Positions 11,798 through 21,651 of a stretch of 64,000 nucleotides of DNA are shown here, one piece after another. The DNA lies in contig JAECYW010000016.1 of the NCBI GenBank assembly GCA_023014335.1, positions 1,757,689 through 1,821,688 of the forward strand, given 5' to 3'. Made by a program: the position numbers and the translations under genes. Positions within the stretch are counted from its first letter, which is position 1; the number at the start of each line of letters is the position of its first letter. Origin of the DNA: Galerina marginata. Its lineage: Eukaryota; Basidiomycota; Agaricomycetes; Agaricales; Galerinaceae. Below the pieces are notes generated by a model. It ran no database searches, was not told the origin of the DNA, and saw only the letters and a program-made list of their open reading frames with translations.

Positions 11798-12259
11798 TTA
11801 ATCATAAAGAATGATGATGAACTTACCCTTGGATGGGGAGGTCTGGTATACGACACCCAGACTTGTCAACGAGCATGTCATCCCTCGTACCAATCGATGG
11901 GATCTGAACGATGGAGGTGATTTAGGAGCGCAATCAAGCTTGAAAGAACGGATATTGACTACCACAAGATGTGCCATATACACGGTGATCGCGTTAATAT
12001 AGTCCTGTTTGATGCTCACAGGTCGCTTCATACCACCAGTCTTGAACACAAGCAAGTTACACCTTGTGCACAGAGATTTGAGGTTGGAAACTTTGCAATT
12101 TTTCAGAGTTTCAACGTCTGGGACCATAGTCCCAACCTCATCCTTAAGTGCCTGTAACAATATCGCGTTACTCATGAATATCAAGAGCCGTACGACATAC
12201 CTGGTGAAAAACCTGGGATTCCAACCTGGGGTTTTTTGCACTTCTTTTGTCGGAGGCAT
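11798..12259 (-). CDS. Protein with a SAP-like DNA-binding motif (partial model)
   Basis: The minus-strand frame from the ATG at 12259 holds a SAP-like helix-turn-helix at roughly residues 50-85: CKVSNLKSLCTRCNL followed by GG and KQDYINAI. This matches the SAP pattern of two amphipathic helices separated by a Gly turn. SAP motifs bind AT-rich DNA and occur in chromatin and repair proteins. Downstream, plausible introns lead to a basic segment near 11660-11775 that could be the continuation. The exact exon structure is unresolved because more than one frame is open after the motif. It is divergently placed against the dynamin-like gene that starts at 12570, about 310 bp away, so the two may share a promoter region. 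Confidence 0.4.
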   Translation of the reverse strand: MPPTKEVQKTPGWNPRFFTRYVVRLLIFMSNAILLQALKDEVGTMVPDVETLKNCKVSNLKSLCTRCNLLVFKTGGMKRPVSIKQDYINAITVYMAHLVVVNIRSFKLDCAPKSPPSFRSHRLVRGMTCSLTSLGVVYQTSPSKGKFIIILYD

Positions 12260-12569
12260 CTACAAACGAGGGTGGAGTCGCTTTTCTCTTCATGTTGGAA
12301 GTTGGAATCACAGGCACACCAAGGATTATAAGATCCCTCACCATTCTTATGAGTTTTTGTCAGGAACGCTCGAAACCTATTGATACCGCAAGCCCGGATC
12401 AGCCCATCGTGGGATTTTTAACATTGTGTGGCGATACCTACTTGCATCTGAAGATCTCACATGATCTCACATCTCAAAGTCAATTTTCACCATATGATTC
12501 TATGAGTCGCCTCCAGATTTGGGCAACTTCCGGCAACTCTTAAAGGTTTGGCTTGGGCCTCAACGGAGA

Positions 12570-13902
12570 ATGAATCATTTGACCCACATGCCACATCCGA
12601 AGGTCGTTCTGGTGGGATCCACGGCTAGTGGTGAGTGCACAAATTTGAAATTTCACTGACCTTGTCGTACTGACCGCCAATCGCAAAGGTAAATCAACTC
12701 TTGTGGCCAGTATTTCCGGCGTAAGACGGTTTCTATTACTATCTGCTTATACTGAGTTGAAGTTTCTAGATTCTGGTAGGGACCGTGACTACGTGCCCAA
12801 TAGAGTGGAATATTTGCCGGTCGGACACTGATACATGGTCGGCTGAGGTCTCCGTCGCGTACCACTTTCGGCCGCTGTTCGATTCCAAAAGACTTCTGGT
12901 ACATGGTGCCACCTCCCTCAGCGAGAATGGGCCGTGTTCAACACCAATTCAATTGCTATGCCTGCTCAGAAGGGCGCAAATTGTAGCGTTCTCACCCTGC
13001 CAGGATTCAGCAGCAATTCTGTTGATGGACGATGAAGCAGTCGCCCGGGACTATTCCAAGATACTTCTCTCATCATCGCCTTCAAAAGGTGTAATTTATG
13101 TTGATTTAATGGTCCCTGGTTTCACATCTTATGGGATTACCATCATCGACCTTCCAGGCAAGTACATCATCCCTTTCATCAAGTTTATATAATTTTCCTT
13201 TGCTACATAGGTTTAAGGCAAGCAGGCTATTCGGATATTATCGATCATGTAAACAGTGTTACGCGCCACTATGTTGCACAAGAAGGGTCTATTGTTGCTG
13301 TTGTAACACGTATAACTGGTGTGTTAAATGATGTTCAGACTTTGGTATCTAACAAGGCACATTAAATTCAGAACCGAAACGGACGGTACGGGCTCTTTCT
13401 CTTATCGCAGCAAAAGGTCAGGGATCAACCGGTAAGATAAGGATATCCCTACATTACGTTCTACAGTTCAAGACCATTTTCTCAGTGATATTAACCCATA
13501 CACTCAGCAATCTTGCACACACGTCTTGGCTGAAGATCCTAGCTGGCACAATGAATCAGCCTTATGATTGCCTCTGCTTTCATCTTCCCGACGCTCAGAG
13601 TCAATTCGCATTCACGGTACCAGACCTGCTACGTCTGAGACAAGATGAAGCAGCATATTTCTTATTTTCTAAACCCTGGTGTTCGCTACCGTCTCATACT
13701 GCAGGCAAAATGGGCATTGCAAATATTCTTAGGGAGTGGGATCATGCATGGAAGTTGCGAGAAATTAAACGCATACCACAATCTCTGACAGGTTGGAAAG
13801 GCATCTGTGTCGGAATTCTCGTCGCTCTTCTTATCTATTTCGGTGAGTTATTCTTGCCTTTGACCATTCATTAGATAAACTGTTTGTGTCGCAGCAATAT
13901 AG
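12570..13902 (+). CDS. Truncated dynamin-like GTPase, 337 aa, degenerate G4 motif
   Basis: Seven exons (12570-12630, 12689-12720, 12770-13157, 13211-13318, 13372-13431, 13486-13842, 13895-13902) keep frame; intron 3 is GC-AG. The protein has a dynamin-type GTPase domain: the P-loop GSTASGKS (split by intron 1), switch-I TTCPIEW, and G3 as TIIDLPGL. It then runs into the start of the stalk (QDEAAYFLFSKPW ... MGIANILREWDHAWKL). The expected G4 TKPD is replaced by THTL in ILTHTLSNLAHTSWLKIL, so nucleotide recognition is probably impaired. Fungal dynamins run to about 700-900 residues; this one stops early, after a hydrophobic segment (ICVGILVALLIYF) that could be a membrane helix. The second ATG at 12588 is an alternative start. 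It could be a recent pseudogene or a shortened derived protein. Confidence 0.7.
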
Positions 13903-14389
13903 GAATGTACTATAGCACACAATACATGTCGTGTGTAAATTGTTTCCAAAAAAGAATACATCTGCATCGTCTCTCCAGTTGACCCAGACTCGTTAAGGGA
14001 AGTGGTTCCTGAGCGATGGGATGGCTTTAAAACCTGAGTTCCTTTAGCTTATACGCGTCCACATTCTTTTGTTGATGTAAGCAGGGTGAATGATAATTTT
14101 TTTGGTCGCACAATGCATCGTTGTAAATAAGATATCAAAATTGAAGTGGGGGACAATATGACGTGTCAGACGGAGCCGTGGTACAATGACAGAAGGTAAA
14201 CCAGCAGTCGTAAACGCCGGACAAACGCTCATATGTTACGTAGACAAAAGCACCCGTTGACATTGTCTACGCCTCAGACATGGTTTTGGCATCGCAAGTC
14301 ACCGGCTCGGCCTATAATTCGTCGGTTGACAGTGACTGGGGTTAGATAAAATCTATCAGCCGTACTGCAATCTACAACGAACAGGCACA
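13903..14389. other. Intergenic after the dynamin-like gene
   Basis: No gene seen. If the dynamin-like gene once had its stalk and GED regions here, they are no longer recognisable. Confidence 0.4.
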
Positions 14390-15100
14390 TACCTTTAAAA
14401 GACAGGCCGCAAAAATATTCCAGCACCGCCAATCGAAATGACGATCAGCTCGTCAACTTCGTGAGTAGTCTTCCGCCAAGCAATCGAGCAAGCCTTAACA
14501 TTATCGTGCTTCAGAATGGCCGAGCCTAAGAAGAGGGAAAATGTAAGGGTTACATTTCAAAGATCAAAGGACCTTGCTATCAAACCTGCGGTATTCCTTC
14601 CCGCTGGTCCAATGCGAAAGTCTTCATCGTTCCGAGGGAATGGAATATAAGTAAAAATGTAGGAGCCGACTACAGTGGTGCGGATGGCGGGGAAACCAGA
14701 AAACCGCGGTGCCGCAAGGGCAGAGACAAGGTCGGGATTCATGTTCTGAATCTGCATCGGCGGTGGAGCTGATATCGGAAAAATAAAGGTCAAAGTAGGA
14801 AATGTGCAAAATACCGTGAAAGAACATACCAACATTTAAAACTATATCAACGACGTCGCCACAATGACGGACAAGTGAAGAACACACAAAGTGTATCCGC
14901 ACCTCGTAGCACTCGTCGCCGTTTCATATTTAGCTCTGCCTCATCTTCGCTAAATCGATCGGCACCGGTTGCAGGACATTGTCCGGAAAGCTGTTGCCAA
15001 AACGTGATACCAATGCTGATATATGTTGAGAACGCGTCAAAGAAGAATGTCAGTCGGACATACCAAGTAAAAATAACGATATATATTAAATAGATGTGAG
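14390..15100 (-). pseudogene. Exon-like blocks of an unidentified gene or repeat, copy 1
   Basis: Minus-strand blocks join through short introns: a hydrophobic segment near 15110-15010, a block ending in KRRRVLR at a GT donor (14905), a block beginning IQNMNPDLVSAL (14753 downward) and a last block ending GGAGIFLRPVF with TAA near 14395. The 14672-15015 part is repeated at 31940-32325, so this may be a mobile repeat that only looks genic. I cannot name a family. Confidence 0.35.
14672..15015 (-). repeat. Dispersed repeat, copy 1
   Basis: This segment aligns along its length with 31940-32325 in the same orientation. Shared blocks include CTGCATCGGCG(G/A)TGGAGCTGA, GTGTATCCGCACCTCGTA, GTTTCATATTTA and GATCGGCACCGGTTGC(A/G)GGAC. 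Divergence is moderate, with indels. Confidence 0.8.
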
Positions 15101-15430
15101 ACTTGGCCTGAGAAGAAACAATATAAACGAACCGAGGGAAAGTATGCAATGTGATGAGCAGCAAAGTTGTTCGGACTTCCTCGAAAGTACTGGGAATGAT
15201 TCCCGAAAAACAGGTATGACGCTATGGTCTGATTCAACACATCTCGCAAACTTCGGCGACGCATCTCTCTGGTCGGCATACCGATAACGCCAGTCTCCAG
15301 TTGTGGACCAGGTTCAGGTCGTTGCTTCAAGATTTTCTTGTGTTCTTCGATGAAAGCATCTGCGTTATGCTTAAGACACAGAAAGTAAGATCTCAATGGT
15401 TTGGGAACAAACTTCCATGCAAGCAAATGT
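15100..15430 (-). pseudogene. DDE transposase fragment with an internal micro-inversion
   Basis: On the minus strand the frame reads ADAFIEEHKKILKQRPEPGP, then after the inverted block continues YLFFGNHSQYFRGSPNNFAA and HHIAYFPS. These are the conserved middle segments of an agaric Plavaka/KDZ-like transposase, where a WSDSTHL...F(G)NASLWP block is expected between them. That missing block lies at 15225-15281 on the plus strand (WSDSTHLANFGDASLWSAY), so the 70 bp between 15213 and 15282 are inverted. The fragment is cut at about 15100, where other sequence begins. Such relatives are DNA transposon transposases about 900 residues long; only about 110 remain here. Confidence 0.75.
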
Positions 15431-16200
15431 TGAGATGGCGATGACCCATCGACGTGGAACCGCTATGTCATCGAATCGTCGGAAGATGCGGGCTACAACT
15501 AGCGGTGCAGCGGGAGGGTAGTGGCGCGGTGCACAGAATGGCAGCGGAGGTAGAGGCGGATGACACGGCATAAACAAGGCAGCTGCAGGGCGAGGGTGAT
15601 AGGGCTAGAGGGGTGCGGAGCTACAAGGATGCTTTGAAAAGCAGGTTAAGAGAAATGTTGGAAAACGGCGTACCAGCGTTTGCATGTTCATAGCATTTTT
15701 GTTATCAAAAGCGGGATGGACATTGGGATGTTTGGGAGGAAGAGCAACGAGCTGAATGAAGGAAACAACTGCGATCAATGTTGAAATCGCGGTTGGATAG
15801 AAATTGCCCAAAACGATCCGGAGCAAGGTCGGAGTCCAGTTGTTTTTGTTATATTACAAGTGCCTGACCTGCGCCGTCTTTTCAACTTTCGCAGGCCAGG
15901 ATTCGTCCAGTGGTCATATCAGCCAAGACCTTACCGACTGCAATATTCCACATCGGATCCGCATTACTCTAACTCATCATAGAAGCATTCCAGCGTCCCA
16001 TTTGACGATACAGAGATTGGTGACCCCACCTATTCCATACAGTATAAGTATCTCAGCCCTGATTTCCTTCAGCGGGCGGCTCCTAATGAGGAAATTCGTA
16101 AACTTGACCAAAATGATGCTGAATTTAATCACAACCACCATCTAATTCCATTCCATTGGAAGGAAGGAATTCGAAGTATATTATACTGACGGTAGATCGA

Positions 16201-16505
16201 TCAAAAGATATCAAGACCACCGCACCTAGACGCCTTATCGAAGATATTCCGGAGATATTTCTCCTGCTCAATCATTGGCTTGATGGATTCCACCACCTGT
16301 TCCGCAGCCTTGACCAGTTCGCCAGTGTAATGCGATGGCCCGCTGACTTGGTTGACCGTACGACTGAGGGTTATGAAGGACGAGTCGCGGTTGTTCTCGA
16401 ACTCGCGGAGGATAACACTGATGGCACGTTCAACCCGCAAAGTAAACTTTTCCTTGAATTCGGGGTTGACCTTCTCTTTGACCTTCTCCTCGAGCCAGAT
16501 ACTTA
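16201..16505 (-). CDS. Open coding fragment, helical, family unknown
   Basis: An exon-like minus-strand frame begins after a TAAG acceptor at about 16505 and runs about 100 residues to a stop at 16201. It is strongly helical and charged (KEKVNPEFKEKF, ISVILREFENNRDSS, VVESIKPMIEQEKYLRN). No start or upstream exon was placed. It may be the 3' exon of a gene whose other exons I could not define. Confidence 0.35.
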
Positions 16506-16640
16506 GAAAGGAGTATGATTATCGGCCATTGTCAAAACTCGTCAAAATCGATCAATGCCATCATTTCATGCGGTACGGAAAAATATATCCCATTTATTAA
16601 TAATATTATTTATGGCTCTACTCTATCATTGTATCAAGAT

Positions 16641-17392
16641 TCACAAGTGCTCGACATGTGATAGAATCAGCTTCCTTGCTCTGGTTGAAGAATTCCTGAG
16701 GTATCTTTTGAGAAATTCGAGCGTTGCCCAGTCATGCTGGTATGTAGACAGTACAGGATACATTGCGGAAGCCTGATCCTAGTTCAGTCACATCTGCAAG
16801 TAGAATACATGAACACGACGCACCTGCTTGCATAACGCCTCGAGTTTGTTCCCTTTCTGGCCCTTTAATGTTGACGACAAGTCTAATGAGGCGCTTGCAA
16901 AGGAGTGGATTGACGTCTGTTTTTGTAGCTATAAGCATTTATCACAGAAATAGTTGACATAGTACGCACCTGTATGGTTAGAAAATCTTCGTCCGTCCAA
17001 TCCAGCATAGACTGCAAATTCCCTTTGTTCGCATTTCTCGGCTTGAGGACGATTCTGCTTGGGGCCCGAAGACCCGAATTTGCCGTAGTTGCGTTGGGAG
17101 AGGATATGACTCTGTAAGGGTGGGTATTGTGGATCGGCGCAGCCGGACTTTGCAAAGGAACGGGGGATGGCATAGCGGACGGTAATACAGGTTGAGAAGT
17201 GCCGGGATGTGTCTGGGGTGCTGGTGCAAGCACCGGAGAGCTGAGATTGGCAGTTGGGAAGTGAGGCATAGATGGTACCCAACAGGTATATCGTGCAATG
17301 TTGGTATGCGCAGAGTGGTTGGACCGAATCTTCAAGGCAGACCACCGCAGAGTAGCACGGTCGACATTTTTTGACTGGGTTATTTTCGGCAT
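16641..17392 (-). CDS. Uncharacterised 221-aa protein, 3 exons
   Basis: Exons 17392-16970, 16928-16824 and 16778-16641 are all phase 0 with introns of 41 and 45 bp. The start MPKITQSKNVDRATLRW is followed by a proline-rich disordered region (residues about 55-115), a short acidic motif (LDWTDEDFLTIQ) that ends exon 1, a polar linker, and a compact C-terminal segment (YQHDWATLEFLKRYLRNSS). The acidic segment and the final DWATLEFLKRYL block look like conserved anchor points of an agaric-specific family, but I cannot name it. No transmembrane or signal segment. Phase closure and absence of stops support a real gene. Confidence 0.6.
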
Positions 17393-17883
17393 GGTGGTTG
17401 GTTGAGTAACTGGCGGGGTGTTTGATAAACCAAAACGTTAGCTTAGCCTTTTAAATAGTAGATATCACGGGTTTCCCGACAATAACAATTCTATGGAGAC
17501 CACCACGACGCAAGAACTATGGTGTCGTTGGTGAGACGAATAAATGAAAGTGCATCGACTCAAACAATACCCACAATAATAATGTCATGCTGCCTGCGAT
17601 TGCCTGCGCAACCGATCCTCCATCCGGCGTTGGGAGCTTCCTTCCTGTAACGACGAAAGGTGTTAACCATACTTGTCTGACAAACAAAAAACAGTAGCAC
17701 AACCGACCGAAGATGAGACCTGAGGCCGTCTCATCAGGCCTGATGAGACGCCAATCGTTCGTCCTGGAAACCAGTGTGCAAATCCACAATCCGACATAAA
17801 TCCTTGGCCTCATTCAGCCGGCAAATGCCGAAACCCACCCATTTTAGGCATGCTTCTATTTTCGTTCGACTTCAAGCTCTCAC

Positions 17884-18202
17884 ATGATCTCACAATTCAT
17901 CGTTCCGCTTCCAAGCCCTACCAGCCCCATCTACATGCCCGAGACGACGCCCAGCATCGTTGCGAGTGCGCCCTCTCCAATGAGGGATGTGGATCGGAAA
18001 TTGAAGGATTTCGTATGGGGGAATACACCAGGTACGTCGCGAACACGACCCCGCTATGCAACTAACCCACACCTCAGCACACACAGCGCCCGTCAGCGCG
18101 TCGCCATTCCTTGACGCCATGTTATCTGCCATGTTACAGGAAGGCCATTCGGTCCATCCACCATCTAAGAGGTCGCTTCATCAGCGGGGAACCGTCTCGT
18201 GA
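17884..18202 (+). CDS. Candidate 90-aa protein, 2 exons
   Basis: Exons 17884-18031 and 18078-18202 joined by a 46-bp intron give a 90-residue Pro/Ser-rich product starting MISQFIVPLPSPTSPIY. A short charged block (RDVDRKLKDFVWG) sits at the junction and a small helix (FLDAMLSAMLQEG) follows. No domain recognised. The region is low in complexity, so the model is weak. Confidence 0.3.
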
Positions 18203-19850
18203 CGCTACTGGCACGCGACAAGGCCAGGACGCGGGAGCCCCGATGTCGGGGCTAGTAGCTGGTACTGAGCACGCTGCGAGACTACGGGAAGGCTCCCTTA
18301 ACATCATGCCACAGCCGCTGCCTCTTCTACCTGCATCATGACTAATGCAGGTCTGCACCTGGATCGTCGGTCACCTCAACTGCCCCCACCCGTCGATACC
18401 GTAGTCACATTCCTTCCACCACCTCAACATCGTCAATGCGGATGACGCAGCCCTTACACCTGGGCCTCCCCAACGTCAAGAAAACAGTTGCTACTTCCTC
18501 CACCTGCATTGACAGTTGATGCAGCCCAACGACCGCCTCTCCTGCCTCCACCGTCTCGAACACAGTCGACATGGTTGACGACGACACCGCCATACCACCT
18601 CCACCTCTAACGTCGGCGCGCATGGATGAATACAAGCCGTCGGGTCAACAAAAATAGTTTGATCACATTTCTCTTCCACCAGGAACCCGAGGAAGAACAC
18701 GAAGAACCACCTATTACGCCGAGTCGAACTGCCGCGGCATCCCATGAACCACGACGTCAGCCATCCGTTATATATATCAATTGAGGACGACGACGATGAC
18801 ACTCCGAGTCTGACGAGCGGCCCACTGTTAAAGTTGCATCGGAAGCTAAGGACGTAACCGAGGCTCGCGAGGTTTGAGCTAATTCAAGAATGGGTCAATC
18901 GCAGCTGCATTTCGGGTTAAGGAAAAGGTCCCGTACTCGCATAAACAACATACAAAAACTCGAACCAAGTAAGTTGACTTTTCAGTGTTATATAACTTCC
19001 TGACATTAATTATAGAACCGAGATTGTTCGCTGGTTTCCAGAGAACGCCCGACCTTTCAGTATAGTTGGCGATCGAGGATTTAAAGGCTTAATGAAGACT
19101 GGCCGTCCGGAATACTACTTACCTTCGCCTGTATAACAGACTCTTAATATCGCGCTTCGACAATTCTAACCGATGCTGGAACAGTCATATTTCACGATAT
19201 CTCACTCATAGTAGCGCTTTGTTTCCGGTTATCTGACTGCTGGGAACATGTGCTGCCAGGTTTAGACGACCACGCCCATCTTTAGTTTTGGCCCTCCATC
19301 CTCTCTTCGTCTATACGACAACACTGCCTCCTCCACTCTCCCCAGCTCAAGTACCGTCAACTCGCTCTCTCTATCCGCTGCCCCCGCCGCTTGCATAGAG
19401 GCGCGAGATCTTTGTTGAGGCATGGGTTGTGGAAGGGGGTCGCCTCCATGCTCCTACTTGCCATGGCAAACTAACTCAAATTGCGGCGCCATTTGACGGA
19501 ACTAAATCGATGTCCGTTTAAGGACTGCCTTAGTCCGGGATCTTCCAGAGTAAAGGCAGCACCCCAATAGGCAGCACCACTGGCATGAACAACCGCACGT
19601 ACACTACCGAACCGGCAAAGTGACCCCAACGCTCCTCAACGCTTTTCCGAACCTCACGTTTTACAAGCCTCGCTCTCCCCGCAGCCCTTACTCTCCTCGA
19701 GCATCGTATAAAGTTGATGAAGGGAACGACGCAGATCCCATCGGTCAGTGAACTTACGACTATCAATCTCTCTTCATCACAAATTGATTGATATTTACTC
19801 TTTTTTAGTTGCCAGATTCATTTCATGACTTCGCCTCTGCCTTCTATTGT
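18203..19850. other. Low-complexity and intergenic DNA
   Basis: C-rich, Pro/Thr/Ser-coding low-complexity sequence at 18340-18630, then decayed sequence without a supportable gene. It resembles the 8-9.5 kb low-complexity region in style, but I did not establish a shared repeat. Confidence 0.4.
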
Positions 19851-19859
19851 AAATGGCGT

Positions 19860-21390
19860 ACACAGAAATCAGAGATTTTGATTCACTGCCGTCATGAATT
19901 GATGCATGCTGTCTGGAGCGGCATCCTCGTTGAAGACTTCATTCATGCCTATACTTACGGAATCGATCGTCATCAAATGTATTGATGGGTTGAGCGTCGG
20001 GTTTATCCCAGACTGTTTACATACTCTGCTGATTATCCCGAAAAGTAAGTCATGTTCACACTCACTGACCTTTTTCTGACTTTGTCAACAGTGTTTTACT
20101 TGCAAGTCAAGGCTTGACCGCCTGGGATTTCCCAGCGACATCTCCATATGTTTCAACAAATTCCGAGAACTCATGAGGACAAGTTTGCTATCGCAAGAAG
20201 AGCAACTTTCAAGTTAGCGAGGCCATCCAGAGCACAGCCGTTGAGAATCTGCTCAAGGATTATTCCGCTGTTCCGACATTCACAGGTATTTGTTTCCGCA
20301 ACAATTCATAGTTAACTTACCACTTACATCAGAACGCTTTTGTTGATCGCTTAGGAGCGGGTTTCAATCCCTCCCGCATGCTTGTCGTCGATCTCTTACA
20401 TGAATTTGAACTCGGCGTTTGGAAAGCGCTTTTCTTGATTTTGTATGCACTTGCCAAGTTGCGAAGACATTCAGATAGCACTTTGACTCTTCTCGAAGAG
20501 CTCACAGTGGATTTTGGTAATCTCATTCGACAGCTCCGCGACCTTCATGCTCACAATTCAATACGGTTGAGCTTCTGCGAGAGACAGCAGCCCCCCAGCA
20601 CCAGTATCGACACCAACAGCAAGCAACTTATTTACCAAGAATTCGACCCCAAATGCGTCGAACAATATCTCAGCTTCCGCGACAGCCGCCGCTCACATCA
20701 GTTCGCCAGCGGCAAATGGTTCTCAAGGATCACCGCAGTCTACGAGCTCTGGAATAAGAGGAGGCTCTTGAACCTATTCATTGTCAAGTTACATTTCTTT
20801 ACAGCCGTCAGCAAGCATTTCGCGACGCAGAACAGCAGGATATGAAGGAGACAGACCACCCTGAGCGTCTCCGTGACCACCACGTCATCTCTCATTGTCA
20901 AAATGTGCCGCTCAATGTGTATTCATTCGCTCAAACTAATGGAGACCCCGCTGAAAGGTGTAATCATAATTTTATTTGTTAGTTGCTGGTTCTAATTGCG
21001 AGAACTAGAGCTTAGGATTTCATTCCAAAACTTCAAGACCACCTTTTGGGCCGGTTCCTCAAGCGCGACTTCGACGACGACACACATGAAACTTTCTCAG
21101 ATGAAGATCGAATTCCATCAGTATTCGCAACAATACCATTTTCCGACACCGAACAGCTCGAATCAACCCCACATCATATACCGCAGGCGATGAACATGGT
21201 GACAATGAAACCGGGCAAGAGGAAGATGAAGGCGAAGCAACTGGAGACAATGAAGAAGAAGATGGCGAGGATGAGGAAACAAACGGCGGCGATGACGGCG
21301 ATGACGGGGACGAGGATGAGGATGAGGGCGAGGATGAGGGCGACGGGGATGGGACTGACGACGATGATGATGACTGGTTTTGATGGTTTA
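19860..21390 (+). pseudogene. Plavaka/KDZ-like DDE transposase relic (copy A)
   Basis: Ordered remnants of a transposase lie on the plus strand: HCRHELMHAVWSGIL and RRVYPRLFTYSADYPEK at 19885-20040, ENLLKDYSAVPTFT then NAFVDRLGAGFN at 20240-20375, the DDE-core block VVDLLHEFELGVWKALF at 20382-20435, and the late block FIPKLQDHLLGRFLKRDF at about 21017-21070. An Asp/Glu-rich tail ends DDDDDDWF at 21383. The zinc-ligand region, the part after the DDE core and most of the C-terminal half are missing or shifted, and a stop interrupts the first block. The same blocks occur in a longer copy at 46.6-49.2 kb. Confidence 0.75.
21184..21380 (+). repeat. GAGGAT/GATGAC acidic simple repeat
   Basis: Imperfect tandem GAGGATGAG and GATGACGGC units encode the Asp/Glu tail of transposase relic A. 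The tail stays open to TGA in one frame. Confidence 0.7.
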
Positions 21391-21651
21391 TAACTAGAAA
21401 ATAGATATATATTTTGTTTAGAGGTGATAGTAGTCAGACGTTGAGCCTGAGGGAGCAACACAGCCCTCAGATTAGACGTGCGCGTGAGACTGTATTACCA
21501 TAATGGGCTCCAAACTAGAACCTCAACAGGTTCTTGAAACAGTATGATGTAAAGTCGTCTCCACCATTTTCCAACCATTTCGCCACTGCAGAACGAAAAC
21601 CAGGAACTCTTGGGCTACCAACATCAAGATTTTGACTCTTCGTTGCCAACC

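Noticed and set aside
15096..15287. Plus-strand 63-codon frame as an independent small gene
   Set aside because: Its recognisable part is the inverted 70-bp block of a minus-strand transposase; the rest is antisense of that gene.
14400..15826. Interpretation as a multi-pass membrane transporter gene
   Set aside because: The hydrophobic segments come from different frames and partly from a transposase fragment; no transporter motif is visible.
21174..21461. Minus-strand frame with many hydrophobic residues as a membrane protein
   Set aside because: It is the reverse complement of the Asp/Glu repeat tail of the transposase, which always reads as Ile/Leu/Val/Pro on the other strand.
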